64,000 nucleotides of DNA from Arthrobacter sp. ov407. Lineage in GTDB: Bacteria > Actinomycetota > Actinomycetes > Actinomycetales > Micrococcaceae. Positions 45,504-54,732 of this stretch are shown piece after piece. How positions within the stretch are numbered: position 1 is the stretch's first letter; each line of letters begins with the position of its first letter. The notes below the pieces were generated by a model that worked only from the letters and a program-made list of their open reading frames with translations, was not told the origin of the DNA and did not search any database. The translations under genes and the position numbers were made by a program. The stretch spans positions 62,001-126,000 of the forward strand of contig NZ_FNGD01000012.1 in the NCBI RefSeq assembly GCF_900102895.1, given 5' to 3'.

Positions 45504-46828
45504 GCTGCTGCTCCCAGGATCGAAGTGAGGTGGCCGAGCCGCTGCCAGGACTCGGGGTGGGCCGTGGATTCGTCCATCGGCTGCTGGAGGAAACCGCTGA
45601 CGTCGTGCTCGTGGTTCAGCGCGGCGTCCACCAGCGGGTTGGTCCCGGCCTGGTAGGCGCCGACGTCGATCAGGTCCTGCGCCGCCTTGCGGGCCGCGAG
45701 GACGCGGCGGAGAGTGGCCGCGTCCTCGAGGTGCGGCCGGGAGTTGACCTTGGTGGCCACCCTGGACACGGATCCGAGCACGTCCACGGACGGGAAATGC
45801 CCCGTGACGGCAAGCTTGCGGTCCAGGACCACGTGGCCGTCCAGGATGGAACGGGCGGCGTCGGCAATGGGCTCGTTGTGGTCGTCGCCGTCCACCAGCA
45901 CGGTGTAAATGCCGGTGACGGAGCCTGTTTCGGCCGTGCCGGCCCGCTCCAGCAGCCGGGCCAGGATGGAAAAGGTCGACGGCGGGTAGCCGCGGGTGGC
46001 CGGGGGCTCGCCGGCCGAGAGCCCGATCTCGCGCTGGGCCATGGCCACGCGGGTGAGGGAGTCCATCATCAGGACCACGTCCTGGCCCTGGTCACGGAAG
46101 GACTCGGCGATCCGGGTGGCGGTGAAGGCTGCGCGCATGCGCATGAGGGCGGGTTCATCGGACGTGGCGACCACCACCACGGAGCGCGCCAGGCCGGCGG
46201 CGCCGAGGTCGTCCTCGAGGAACTCGCGGACTTCGCGGCCGCGTTCGCCGACGAGGGCGATCACAGAGACCTCGGCGTCGGTACCGCGGGCGATCATCGA
46301 GAGCAGGGAGGATTTGCCGACGCCGGAGCCGGCAAAAAGGCCCATGCGCTGGCCCTTGCCGAGCGTCGTCATGGTGTCCAGGACGCGCACGCCGGTTTGC
46401 AGCGCGGTGTCGATGCGGGCGCGCTTCATGGCGTTCGGTGCTTCGTTGTCGATCGGCACGCGCGGTCCGCTGAACAGGGGGCCCTTGCCGTCGATCGGGC
46501 GTCCCAGGCCGTCAAGGACCCGGCCGAACAGACCCTTACCGGTGGGAACCAGCACCGCGCCGCCCTTGGCGCGGACGGCGTCACCGGCAGCCACGCCGGC
46601 CAGCCGCCCCAGCGGCATGCAGCGCACGGAACCGTCCAGCGCCGCGACAACTTCGGCGTCCAGGCCCGGGTTCTCCCCCACGGTCACGAGGTCGCCCAGC
46701 GCGCAGTCCAGTCCTGACACTTCCAGGCCCAGCCCGATGACCGAAGTGACGACGCCGACCCTCTGCGGGGCGGCCGCGGCCAGCGCGGCGGCATAGTCGG
46801 CACCCTTCGGGCGCCACTCGGCGATCAT
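45500..46828 (-). CDS. fliI: Flagellum-specific ATPase FliI
   Basis: 442 residues, homologous to F1-ATPase beta. Walker A GLFAGSGVGKSSLL (about 163-176), Walker B in VVLMMDSLTRVA, and the ATPase signature GYPPSTFSILARLLERAGT. It forms a hexamer at the base of the export gate with FliH and FliJ. Overlaps fliH at its start and fliJ at its end. Confidence 0.97.
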   Translation of the reverse strand: MIAEWRPKGADYAAALAAAAPQRVGVVTSVIGLGLEVSGLDCALGDLVTVGENPGLDAEVVAALDGSVRCMPLGRLAGVAAGDAVRAKGGAVLVPTGKGLFGRVLDGLGRPIDGKGPLFSGPRVPIDNEAPNAMKRARIDTALQTGVRVLDTMTTLGKGQRMGLFAGSGVGKSSLLSMIARGTDAEVSVIALVGERGREVREFLEDDLGAAGLARSVVVVATSDEPALMRMRAAFTATRIAESFRDQGQDVVLMMDSLTRVAMAQREIGLSAGEPPATRGYPPSTFSILARLLERAGTAETGSVTGIYTVLVDGDDHNEPIADAARSILDGHVVLDRKLAVTGHFPSVDVLGSVSRVATKVNSRPHLEDAATLRRVLAARKAAQDLIDVGAYQAGTNPLVDAALNHEHDVSGFLQQPMDESTAHPESWQRLGHLTSILGAAA

Positions 46829-47577
46829 GCGTGGCCCCGGTAAGTGCCGCCGGGACCGGCACCGGTAAATTCACTGCTAAATTCACTGCCAAATCCGCCG
46901 GGAACTCCGGCGGCAATGCCGGCGGACGGATCGGCGTCGGCGTGGCCGTTGTCGGCCAACATTGCATCTCCCAAGAGGGCCGCCCGGGCACGCCCGAGGG
47001 CGCCGCGGAGGCTGGCGTCGAACCAGCCATGCTGGTATTCGACCTTCGCGTCGCCGCGGCCCAGGGAGGGGTCCGCGATGAGCGGCAGCCCGGCGGGCCG
47101 TTCCTGCCCTTCCCCGCTGAGGACCTCGATGTCCGCCGGGTGGAGCCGAATGGCCAGCACCGTGGCGGCGTCGTTTCCGGAGAGGGCGCGGGCCAAGGCG
47201 GCGCGTGCGGTCCGCGTGCCTTCGGCCAGTTCGTAGCCGAGGATGGCCTCGGCCAATTCCAGCGCCGTGCGGGCCAGGATTTCTTCGGCATCCTGCAGGG
47301 CCTGCACGTTGCGGTGCGCGAAGTCGGTCCGGGCCACGGCGAGGGCACGCACGGCCCGGTCCAGGTCCTGTTGCCCGGCGGCCAGGGAGGCGGCCTGCTC
47401 GGCGGCCATCCGGTCCCGCCAGCGGCGCTGTTCCTTCGCGGCGGCGCGCACACCGGCGGCATAGCCTGCGGCGTGGCCTTCGGTGTAGCCGGCCTGCTCG
47501 GCGGCCGGGCCGCTCGCCCGCAGCGAGGGAAAGACGATCCGCGCCGGGGCAGGGACAGCGCCGCTGTCAGTAGACAT
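46825..47577 (-). CDS. fliH: Flagellar assembly protein FliH
   Basis: 250 residues. It has a Gly-x-x-x-Gly-like run GYTEGHAAGYAAGVRAAAKE, a long helix with REAR-type Ala/Gln/Arg composition and a C-terminal VATPase subunit E-like part (HPADIEVLSGEG, LIADPSLGRGDAKVEYQHGWFDASL). FliH holds FliI in check and docks it to the C-ring. The ATG 47577 lies inside the fliG end (11-base overlap). A Gly/Ala/Ser-rich tail of about 40 residues is extra. Confidence 0.88.
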   Translation of the reverse strand: MSTDSGAVPAPARIVFPSLRASGPAAEQAGYTEGHAAGYAAGVRAAAKEQRRWRDRMAAEQAASLAAGQQDLDRAVRALAVARTDFAHRNVQALQDAEEILARTALELAEAILGYELAEGTRTARAALARALSGNDAATVLAIRLHPADIEVLSGEGQERPAGLPLIADPSLGRGDAKVEYQHGWFDASLRGALGRARAALLGDAMLADNGHADADPSAGIAAGVPGGFGSEFSSEFTGAGPGGTYRGHA

Positions 47578-48583
47578 AGTCTTCCTCGTCCCCGCGCTGG
47601 ATGGTGATCTGGCCCTCGGCCTCGAGCTCGCGGATGGACCGGACGACGGCGGCACGCGCCTCCTCGATCTGCGAGGCACGCAGCGGTCCCAGGGCGGCGA
47701 TCTCGGATTCGAGGATTTCCAGGTTGCGCCCGGAGACGTTGGTGGTGATGGTTTCCAAGACCGGCTCGGAGGCACCCTTCATGGCCATCGCCAGGACGGC
47801 CGCGTCGAGTCCGCGCAGCACCAGCTGCACGTCACGGCGCTCCAGCTTCACGATGTCGTCGAACGTCACCATCTGGGCCCGGATCTCCACCGCAAGGTCG
47901 GGATCGAGCAGGTCCAGGCCGTCCAGCACGGACCGTTCCGTGCCGGCGTCGGTCCGGTTGATGATCTCCAGCAGCGGCTGGATGCCGCCGACCACCTTCG
48001 AAGCCTGCTGGGAGACGGCGGCGCCGCCGCGGAGTTTGAGGGTGTCGGCGACGATCCCGATTGCTTCGGGCGCGCCGGATCCCATGGTGGCGATGCTGAG
48101 GGCGACGTCGGCGCGCAGCGAGCCGGGCAGCCCGGACATCACTGCCGAGGCCTTACGCGGGCTGAGGTGGGCGAGGACCAGGGCGATGGTCTGCGGCAGT
48201 TCGCCGTCGATCAGGGCCAGGATCTGCACAGGTTCGATGTCTTCGAGGAATTCAAAGGACTTGCCGGCCATGTTGACCGTCAGGCGGTTCATGAGTCCGG
48301 CGGCCCTTTCCGAGCCGAAGGACGCCTCCAGCAGGCCCTCGGCCAGTTCCCGGCCGCCCCGGGCCTGGCGCGGGCTGGTCAGCGCGGTCTGGTGGAAGTC
48401 CTTCATGATCTGCTCGGTGACGTCCGGGTCCACTTTGCGGAGCTTGACGATCTCCCCGGCGATCTCCTCCGCCTCGTTGTCCGTGAACTGGGCCATGACC
48501 TTGGCGGCGTTCTCGGGGCTCATCTGCATCAGGACGACGGCGGCGCGCTGGGTGCCGGTGAGGAGCGTATCGGCTGGTTTCAT
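47567..48583 (-). CDS. fliG: Flagellar motor switch protein FliG
   Basis: 338 residues, three armadillo-like domains. N-terminal LTGTQRAAVVLMQMSPENAAKVM binds FliF; the middle has the EHPQ-like region degenerated to HLSPRKASAVMSGLPG; the C-terminal torque domain shows FDDIVKLERRDVQLVLRGLD and LGPLRASQIEEARAAVVRSIREL. Charged residues of the torque helix are kept. ATG overlaps the fliF stop. Confidence 0.97.
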   Translation of the reverse strand: MKPADTLLTGTQRAAVVLMQMSPENAAKVMAQFTDNEAEEIAGEIVKLRKVDPDVTEQIMKDFHQTALTSPRQARGGRELAEGLLEASFGSERAAGLMNRLTVNMAGKSFEFLEDIEPVQILALIDGELPQTIALVLAHLSPRKASAVMSGLPGSLRADVALSIATMGSGAPEAIGIVADTLKLRGGAAVSQQASKVVGGIQPLLEIINRTDAGTERSVLDGLDLLDPDLAVEIRAQMVTFDDIVKLERRDVQLVLRGLDAAVLAMAMKGASEPVLETITTNVSGRNLEILESEIAALGPLRASQIEEARAAVVRSIRELEAEGQITIQRGDEEDYVY

Positions 48584-50190
48584 GCGGGTTGCCTGTCATC
48601 CATGAGGCCGCGCAGGTAATCGGCGGCCCGTTCCGGGTTGGCGGCGACCATGCTGTCGATTTCAAACCGGCGGCGCTCGGATTCCAACTGCTCGGTGCTC
48701 GGGCCCGGAAGCGGGGGAAGGGCGGTGATCGGGATCGCCGACGTCGCCGGCGCGGGCGGAAGGGCCACAACGGGCGGGGCAACCGGCATGATCTCCAGGT
48801 CCAGGCGTTCGCCGAGGTCCACAGGCTCGCGCTTCTGGCGGCGCCGCAGAACGATCGTGACCACCAGGGCCAGGATCAGCAGTCCGAGCAGGATGCTGCC
48901 TGCGGTAACGAGGGTTCCGAAGAACGCGCCCTGCTTTTCGGCTTCGGCGTTGGCCTTGGCATCGGCGAGCGCTCTGGCGGCGTCGTCGGCGGCGGCGGTG
49001 CTGAACGGGACAACCTCAACCGTGACCACATCGCCGCGGGCGGTGTCGGCTCCGGCCGCGGAGGTGATGAGATTCTTCAGCGAAGCAAGGTTCAGGCCGC
49101 CGGCGGCCGCCTGGCTGACGGCCACGGAGATGGTCTGCCGCTTGATGGCACCGGCAGGGATGACCCGGTCCTCGGTGACCTTGTTGACGGCGTTGTTCTT
49201 GGTCTCGGTGGAGGAATTGAAGTTGCCGTTGCCACTCGTGCCGCTGGGTACAGCGATGTTGTCCGGGCCGAGGACGCCGGCGGCGCCTCCCCCGGTGCCG
49301 GTGTATTTCTCGGTCTTGGAGGATTCACTCAGCGGCAGGGCGCCGGCCGTGTTGGAGAAAGTCTCGCTCTTCTGCTGCGCAGATTCGCCCGTGACGTCGG
49401 CAGCGACGGCGACGGTGGAGTTGCCCGGGCCCACCACGCGGTCCATGACGGCCCTGACGGCGTCGGAGGTCCGCAGCTGGTAGTCGCTGGCCTGCTTCGT
49501 GGACGATCCGGCGGCCCCGCCGCCGACGGTGGAGAGCACATTGCCCTGGGAATCGACCACCGAGACGTTGGCGGGTTTGAGGTTTTCGATGGCGGCAGAG
49601 GTGAGATGGACGATCGCCTGCACCTTGTCGCCGGACAGGGTGGTGCCGGCGTCGGTGTCGATAAACACCGAGGCGGTTGTGTCCGGGGCCTTGGCCACAA
49701 ACACGGTCTTTTCGGGGATGGCCAGCCGGACGGCGGCGGTCTTGACGCCGTCCATCGCGGAGATCGTGCTGGCAAGTTCGCCTTCGAGGGCGCGTTTGTA
49801 CGTGACGGACTGCTGGAACTCCGAGGACGTCACGCCCATCTTGTCCAGCAGGGAGTAACCGGTGGCGGCGGCCGTCGGCAGGCCGGCGGCCGCGGCCTTG
49901 AGGCGCTCGTCGTAAACCTTGTCCTGAGGCACCATGATGGTGGATCCGCCGTCGCTGAGCTCGTACGGAACGTTGTCCTTGCGGAGCTGTTCGACGATGC
50001 CGTTGGCGTCGGTGGTCTGGAGGCCGGAAAACAGCGGGGTGAGCACCGGGCGGGTGAGCCAGGCGGACAAGGCCACAACGCCCACCACCAGCAGGGCGGC
50101 GCCAAGCACGGCCAACGTCCGCTGGCCGGTGGTGAAGCTCTTCAGGCCAGCGCCGAAGCGCTGGAAGAAAGCGGTTATCTGCGGAGGCAT
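48580..50190 (-). CDS. fliF: Flagellar MS-ring protein FliF
   Basis: 536 residues, membrane segments near 28-48 and 420-445, with the large extracytoplasmic ring-building region between (YscJ/FliF domain: LFSGLQTTDANGIVEQLRKD, YKRALEGELASTISAMDGVKTAAV in pieces). The C-terminal cytoplasmic tail binds FliG. Length is typical. Start ATG overlaps the fliE stop by one base. Confidence 0.97.
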   Translation of the reverse strand: MPPQITAFFQRFGAGLKSFTTGQRTLAVLGAALLVVGVVALSAWLTRPVLTPLFSGLQTTDANGIVEQLRKDNVPYELSDGGSTIMVPQDKVYDERLKAAAAGLPTAAATGYSLLDKMGVTSSEFQQSVTYKRALEGELASTISAMDGVKTAAVRLAIPEKTVFVAKAPDTTASVFIDTDAGTTLSGDKVQAIVHLTSAAIENLKPANVSVVDSQGNVLSTVGGGAAGSSTKQASDYQLRTSDAVRAVMDRVVGPGNSTVAVAADVTGESAQQKSETFSNTAGALPLSESSKTEKYTGTGGGAAGVLGPDNIAVPSGTSGNGNFNSSTETKNNAVNKVTEDRVIPAGAIKRQTISVAVSQAAAGGLNLASLKNLITSAAGADTARGDVVTVEVVPFSTAAADDAARALADAKANAEAEKQGAFFGTLVTAGSILLGLLILALVVTIVLRRRQKREPVDLGERLDLEIMPVAPPVVALPPAPATSAIPITALPPLPGPSTEQLESERRRFEIDSMVAANPERAADYLRGLMDDRQPA

Positions 50191-50495
50191 CAGGCCTGCA
50201 TCCTCATGATCTCGTTGAACGCGTCAACGCCCTTGTTGCGCACGGTGGCCATGAGCTCCAGCGTCACCTGGGCGCGGGTTGCGGCGAGGGTGGCGTTGTG
50301 GATGTCGTCCAGGTTGCCGGTCACGGCGGAGACAGCCAGCTGGTTCGACGTCGACTGCAGCTGCTGGAGGTTATCCACCGCGCCGGTGAGGGACGTGGCA
50401 AAGGCAGAACCGTCCGTGCCCGCTACGGGGGCCGCTCCCCCGACGTAGTCGGTCGGCAGGACACCCTGGACGGGGGCGATGGGGGCGACAGTCAT
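50190..50495 (-). CDS. fliE: Flagellar hook-basal body protein FliE
   Basis: 101 residues; C-terminal helix with the FliE pattern NATLAATRAQVTLELMATVRNKGVDAFNEIMRMQ (read in pieces). It links the MS ring to the rod. Its ATG overlaps the flgC stop (TAATG). Confidence 0.95.
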   Translation of the reverse strand: MTVAPIAPVQGVLPTDYVGGAAPVAGTDGSAFATSLTGAVDNLQQLQSTSNQLAVSAVTGNLDDIHNATLAATRAQVTLELMATVRNKGVDAFNEIMRMQA

Positions 50496-50887
50496 TAGGA
50501 GCGTCCAATCTCAAGGGCAGCCATGTACGTTTCGCGGGCGCGGTCCACAACCTGCGCGTTGGCCTGGTAGCCGCGCTGGGCGATGATGAGCGCACCCATC
50601 TGTTCGGCCATGTCGATATCCGGGTACTTCACGTTGCCGTTGGCGTCCGCCAGCGGGTGGTCGGGCTGGTAGACGATCCTGCCCTCGGCGTTGCCGAGCT
50701 GGGTGCCCTTGACGTACACGCCGGTGCCCTCCGAGCCTTCTGTGGCCTCGACGTAGCGGGCTCGGAAGGCAGGGCCGGACGTGGCGGAGGCGTTGTTCAT
50801 GTTGGCGAGGTTGTCCGAGACAGCATCGAGCCACTTGCGGTGGACGGTGAGGGCGGAGCCGGCGATGCCGATCATGTCGAAGGTCAT
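50495..50887 (-). CDS. flgC: Flagellar basal-body rod protein FlgC
   Basis: 130 residues, rod protein with N-terminal IAGSALTVHRKWLDAVSDNLANMNN and C-terminal PDIDMAEQMGALIIAQRGYQANAQV (each in parts). Standard length. Starts at the base where flgB stops. Confidence 0.96.
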   Translation of the reverse strand: MTFDMIGIAGSALTVHRKWLDAVSDNLANMNNASATSGPAFRARYVEATEGSEGTGVYVKGTQLGNAEGRIVYQPDHPLADANGNVKYPDIDMAEQMGALIIAQRGYQANAQVVDRARETYMAALEIGRS

Positions 50888-51228
50888 CAGCTGGTCCTCA
50901 GGGCGGAGCGCACGGCGGTGAACTCGTTATTGACGGCGCGGGCAGCGAATTGGAACCGCAGCACGGTGTCAATGTTGGACAGGGTCTCGGTGTCCAGGTT
51001 GACGTTATTGCCGTTCAGCTGGGTGGGCTCCAAGGATGACGCCGTGGTTGCCTGGATGTGGCCGTCCCCGGACTTCACCGACTCCGCGAGGGCATCCTCA
51101 AAGCTGACGCGCTTCGCGTGGTAATTCGGCGTGTTGACGTTCGCGATGTTGTTCGCGATGGTCCGCTGGCGCAATGCCAGCCCGTCCATGGCACTGGCCA
51201 AGGCGGCGGAAGTCACGGATTCGAGCAC
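50887..51228 (-). CDS. flgB: Flagellar basal-body rod protein FlgB
   Basis: 113 residues, proximal rod protein: MDGLALRQRTIANNIANVNT and PNYHAKRVSFEDALAE, with the family C-terminus RFQFAARAVNNEFTAVRSAL. GTG start at 51228 behind AGGA. First gene of the 12-gene flgB-to-flgE operon. Confidence 0.96.
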   Translation of the reverse strand: MLESVTSAALASAMDGLALRQRTIANNIANVNTPNYHAKRVSFEDALAESVKSGDGHIQATTASSLEPTQLNGNNVNLDTETLSNIDTVLRFQFAARAVNNEFTAVRSALRTS

Positions 51229-51300
51229 AGAGTCCTGCCTGGGAAGGTGGGGGTGGCCGATCCGTGGCCGGTAAACGAGCGATCCGTGCTCTTACAGTGG

Positions 51301-51328
51301 TTATCGGCACTGGTCAGCGCCGCGTTAG
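51301..51328 (-). promoter_or_regulatory. Sigma-28 (FliA) promoter for flgB operon
   Basis: Minus strand: CTAAC (51328-51324), 15-bp spacer, GCCGATAA (51308-51301), identical to the textbook -10. The flgB start is about 70 bases downstream. Confidence 0.8.
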
Positions 51329-51372
51329 GAGAAAATGCAACAGTTCTTTCGAAGATTTGAGCTGAGGAGATT

Positions 51373-51816
51373 TCAGCCGTTGACGTCGAGATAGATGGCG
51401 GCGGAAGACTCCCCCACGCCAGGTACCGAGGACACCGCCTGGAGCTGGCGGGCAACGTCCAAACGGACTTCATCGAGGCGGAGGGCAACGCGTTCCTGGG
51501 CGGCGGCCAGGGCGGCGGCGCGACGCCGCGCAGCCGCCGGCAGCGGTCCCGGCCGGGTGGGCGGTGTCCAGCGTTCCACGGGCAGCGGCGCCACGCGGTT
51601 GGGGGATGCGGAGGACAGCGGGCCCAGCGGATCCTTCAAGGTACGTTCGGCGGCCTGCACCGCCATTTCGAACACATCAAGGATAGCCATCCAGGCCGCC
51701 AGGGCTGTGTCAGTGGCCGCGGACTCGGTCGGGGCTGCTTCGGTGTGGTTGGAACCGGCTCCCCCTAAGCCGACATCCGAGTCAGGCTGCTCAGCCAAAA
51801 CCGAGACTCCCGCCAC
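51373..51816 (-). CDS. Hypothetical protein in FliT position
   Basis: 147 residues, starting by GTG within the last codons of fliS; an alternative TTG at 51798 has GGGAG nine bases before it. Two helical parts (ALAAWMAILDVFEMAVQAAERTL and RRAAALAAAQERVALRLDEV, both partial quotes) surround a Pro/Arg-rich linker. No family is recognised. The order fliD-fliS-x is where fliT, the FliD export chaperone, is often found, so a FliT-like role is possible but unproved. Confidence 0.6.
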   Translation of the reverse strand: MAGVSVLAEQPDSDVGLGGAGSNHTEAAPTESAATDTALAAWMAILDVFEMAVQAAERTLKDPLGPLSSASPNRVAPLPVERWTPPTRPGPLPAAARRRAAALAAAQERVALRLDEVRLDVARQLQAVSSVPGVGESSAAIYLDVNG

Positions 51817-52315
51817 CTGTTCCGGCCTGGGTGTTCCAGGCCCCGGCTGCCGAGAAGGCGGTGGGGGCTGCTGCGGTTCCGTGACCTGCGACGGCAGGCG
51901 CCGGGACCGCAGCCGCGGCCTCGTGCCAGGCTTGGCGCAAGGGTTCCAGCAGTTCGATGGCTTCGCGAGTCAAGGCCGGATCGCGCTGGATGTTGGCGTT
52001 GACCAGGGCCGTAAAGGCGTAGTTGTAGAGGCCGATCAGCCCGTCGGCGCCATCCCAGGAATCAGTCTTCAGCGAGGAGATGAGCTCCGCGATGATGGCC
52101 TGGCCGTGCAGGAGGTTTTCCGAGGCGACCGGCCAGTTGCCGGCCTGCTGCGCGGTTTCGGCGCGGCCCAGATCCAGCAGGAGGCGGTCGTAGAGCATGG
52201 TGAGCAGGCGCGCCGGCGGGGCCGAGAGGACCGAGTCTTCGAGGTACTGGTTGCGCTGGGCTGCGCTTCCGAACCCGCCTGCACCGTAACCGTTGCTGTA
52301 GGCATTGGCGGTCAT
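51791..52315 (-). CDS. fliS: Flagellin export chaperone FliS
   Basis: 174 residues. The first 125 form the FliS helical bundle (NQYLEDSVLSAPPARLLTML, DRLLLDLGRAETAQ, LYNYAFTALVNANIQRD). An Ala/Gly/Thr-rich tail of about 45 residues is added, longer than usual (FliS is about 130). FliS holds flagellin unfolded for export. The ATG overlaps the fliD stop. Confidence 0.93.
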   Translation of the reverse strand: MTANAYSNGYGAGGFGSAAQRNQYLEDSVLSAPPARLLTMLYDRLLLDLGRAETAQQAGNWPVASENLLHGQAIIAELISSLKTDSWDGADGLIGLYNYAFTALVNANIQRDPALTREAIELLEPLRQAWHEAAAAVPAPAVAGHGTAAAPTAFSAAGAWNTQAGTGGGSLGFG

Positions 52316-53658
52316 GATGAACTACTTCCTGAGGAGAGGCCGGCCAGCTGGGAGGAGAGCCAGGTTTGCTGGGCCTTCATGTTACTGAGTGCCACCTCAA
52401 GTGCCGAGTACGTGCTCTTCAGCGTGGCCTGGCGGGACGCGAGGCGGGTGTCCCAGTCGCTGATCCGGTCGGCAAGGTCACGGACCTCGGACTGCTGGCC
52501 GGTGATGGTGGTGGTCAGCGTGCCGTTGTATTTGTCCGACGCCGCGGTGGCCGCGGTGGCGATGCGCCCGGCGACCTCCTGCACCTTGGCTGCAGTGCCG
52601 GCGGGATCCTTGGCGAGGGCGGCAGCGAACTTCGTGGCGTCGAATTCCATGGTGCCGGTCTTGGTGATGCTGATGCCAATTTCCGAGGGAGACGTTGGCG
52701 GTGTGCCGACGGGGAGGGACGCGGCGGACAGGATGTTCTGGTTCACAGACCGCACGGTGCTGTCACCGGCGAAGAGCCCGGCACTCGTGGTGGTGCCGCT
52801 GGTGTTCGTGGTGGTGCTCACCGCGGACTTGCTGGCCACGTAGGAGAAAATGCCGTTCACGCCGTCGACCAGAGCCGAGGCAAGCTTGGTGATCCCGGCG
52901 TCGTCGCGGGAGACCGTCAGGGTTACCGGAGCGGCCGTTACTTCTTTGGCGGTGAGGGTCACGCCAGGGAGGACGTCAGTGAAGGTATTCGTCGACGATT
53001 TCACGGGCTGCGCGGCACTTCCCCCGGTCGGCCAGAGCGTGATCTGAGCGTCCTGCGCCGCCTTGACGTCGGTGAAAGTCGTTTCCGGCGTCGGCAAATT
53101 TGTTCCGGGGTCGGTGATCGTGAAGGCACCGGCTTCGCCGGATTTCGTGGCGGCGAACTGCAGGCGGAATTCCCCACCACCAACAGCCACCTTGCTGGCG
53201 ACTACGCCGGCGCCGGCCGCGTTAACGGACTTCACGACGTCGTCCAGCGAACTGGTCAGCGGTGTGACGGTGTAGGTCTGGCCGCCGCTGACGATGGTCA
53301 TGGTCGTGTAGGGCCAGCCAACCACCTTGTTTGAAACCGTGACCTGGGTCTGCGCCAGCTGGTCTATCTGAAAGTCGATGGAACCTGCTTTGGCAGCCGC
53401 AGTGGTGGTCGCGACGACCTTGTCGCTGCTGGTTGTTGCGGCATACAGGTCCAAGGCGCCGGGCTTTGCTGCGGTAGTGGCCTGCGTCGCGAGGGCTGCG
53501 ACTTTGCTGTTGAGGCCTTGAAGGGCCGAGACCATCGACTGGATACCGGAGGACTTGTTCTTCAGCAGCGTTTGCGGGATGGCCTCAACCTGCATCACGG
53601 AACTGATGAGCGCGGTGGTATCAAGCCCGCTGGCTAGTCCGTCGAGTGAGATTCCCAT
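52312..53658 (-). CDS. fliD: Flagellar filament cap protein FliD
   Basis: 448 residues with conserved ends: N-terminal MGISLDGLASGLDTTALISS and VEAIPQTLLKNKSSGIQSM; C-terminal FliD_C helices ISDWDTRLASRQATLKSTYS and NMKAQQTWLSSQL. The middle is Thr/Val/Ala-rich and variable. The pentameric cap folds flagellin at the filament tip. GAAAGG precedes the ATG. No clear sigma-28 promoter of its own; a transcript from fliC could read through the hairpin at 53724. Confidence 0.95.
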   Translation of the reverse strand: MGISLDGLASGLDTTALISSVMQVEAIPQTLLKNKSSGIQSMVSALQGLNSKVAALATQATTAAKPGALDLYAATTSSDKVVATTTAAAKAGSIDFQIDQLAQTQVTVSNKVVGWPYTTMTIVSGGQTYTVTPLTSSLDDVVKSVNAAGAGVVASKVAVGGGEFRLQFAATKSGEAGAFTITDPGTNLPTPETTFTDVKAAQDAQITLWPTGGSAAQPVKSSTNTFTDVLPGVTLTAKEVTAAPVTLTVSRDDAGITKLASALVDGVNGIFSYVASKSAVSTTTNTSGTTTSAGLFAGDSTVRSVNQNILSAASLPVGTPPTSPSEIGISITKTGTMEFDATKFAAALAKDPAGTAAKVQEVAGRIATAATAASDKYNGTLTTTITGQQSEVRDLADRISDWDTRLASRQATLKSTYSALEVALSNMKAQQTWLSSQLAGLSSGSSSS

Positions 53659-53723
53659 CGCTGCCTTTCATTGCTGCAAAAGATCATTAGTGCTTGGTGT
53701 TCGGAAATTCAGAGGTTGCACGT

Positions 53724-53760
53724 AAGGGCCAGACGATGAATTGCTCATCGTCCGGCCCTT
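53724..53760 (-). terminator. Hairpin after fliC
   Basis: AAGGGCC-A-GACGATGA (53724-53739) pairs with TCATCGTC-C-GGCCCTT (53745-53760) around five bases: 15 pairs and one mismatch. It lies 84 bases after the fliC stop and 66 before fliD. There is no clear U-run, so some readthrough into fliD is possible. Confidence 0.75.
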
Positions 53761-53843
53761 CCGCAGCATGGTGATCGGGGGTGTCTCTTCGTCCGATCAG
53801 GGTGGCAGACTCATTTCTGGACTACCGGACTGCCGGAACCGGT

Positions 53844-54683
53844 TTAGCGCAGGAGAGAAAGAACACCCTGGCTGGACTGGTTTGCCTGGGCCAGCATGGC
53901 AGTGCCAGCCTGGGACAGGATGTTGGCCTTGGTGAACTTAACCATTTCCTGAGCCATGTCGACGTCGGCGATGCGGGACTGAGCGGCCTGCAGGTTTTCA
54001 CCGGCAACGTTCAGGGTCTTGATCGTGTGCTCCAGACGGTTCTGGGCAGCACCCAGCTTTGAACGCTCCGTCGAAACCGTGGCGATGTTGGTGTCAATGG
54101 TGGCGATGGAAGCAGCAGCAGCTCCGGAAGTTGCAAATCCGGTAGCCACGAGTCCAGTGATAGCCGTGCCGATTGTCTTGACGTTGGCGCCCGTGAGGTC
54201 CACCGAAATCTGGTCGTTCGTGGTGCTTGAGCCAGCGCCGACCTGGAAAGTGAGGTTAGCCGAACCATCGAGCAGGTTGATCGTGTTGAAGTTGGATGAA
54301 TCTCCAATACGAGTCAGTTCCTTACCGAGAGCGTCAACTTCTGTGGCGATCGCGGTCCGTGCGTCATCATTGTTGGAGTCGTTGCCAGCCTGGACAGCCA
54401 GGTCACGAACACGCTGCAGGATGGAGTGAACTTCGGTCAGGCCGCCTTCAGCGGTCTGGATGACGCTGATGCCGTCCTGGGCGTTGCGGGCGGCCTGGGC
54501 CGAACCGGTGACCTGGGACTTCAGGCCCTCGGAGATGGACAGACCTGCTGCGTCATCGCCTGCGCGGTTGATGCGCAGGCCGGTGGACAGCTTCTCCAGC
54601 GACTTGGAGAGGTCAGTCTGCGTGGCGTTGAGGTTGCGGTACGAGTTGTTAGCCGCGAGGTTGTTGTTGATAACGAAGCCCAT
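53844..54683 (-). CDS. fliC: Flagellin
   Basis: 279 residues, a short flagellin. Conserved D0/D1 ends are clear: N-terminal MGFVINNNLAANNSYRNLN, LEKLSTGLRINRAGDDAAGL, and C-terminal RIADVDMAQEMVKFTKANIL, QANQSSQGVLSLLR. The variable outer domain is only about 60 residues (DGSANLTFQVGAGSST to about 205), so the filament surface is minimal. GGAGG sits seven bases before the ATG. The leader carries a sigma-28 promoter and candidate CsrA sites. Confidence 0.98.
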   Translation of the reverse strand: MGFVINNNLAANNSYRNLNATQTDLSKSLEKLSTGLRINRAGDDAAGLSISEGLKSQVTGSAQAARNAQDGISVIQTAEGGLTEVHSILQRVRDLAVQAGNDSNNDDARTAIATEVDALGKELTRIGDSSNFNTINLLDGSANLTFQVGAGSSTTNDQISVDLTGANVKTIGTAITGLVATGFATSGAAAASIATIDTNIATVSTERSKLGAAQNRLEHTIKTLNVAGENLQAAQSRIADVDMAQEMVKFTKANILSQAGTAMLAQANQSSQGVLSLLR

Positions 54684-54690
54684 GGTATTT

Positions 54691-54732
54691 CCTCCGTGAT
54701 TGGGACTGTAAGCGATGGCCCATCCGTGGGCC
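54691..54732 (-). promoter_or_regulatory. Candidate CsrA-binding leader of fliC
   Basis: On the transcribed strand GGCCCA-CGGA-TGGGCC (54732-54717) is a 6-bp hairpin with GGA in its 4-base loop, near the predicted 5' end of the mRNA. A second GGA lies in CACGGAGG (54698-54691), which is the Shine-Dalgarno. CsrA dimers are known to bind a GGA in a hairpin loop together with one at the ribosome site, as in Bacillus hag. Confidence 0.6.

Noticed and set aside
53659..53728. Sigma-28 promoter for fliD
   Set aside because: CTTAC is present but the matching -10 would be TCCGAACA at a 16-bp spacer, too far from the pattern seen in the other five.
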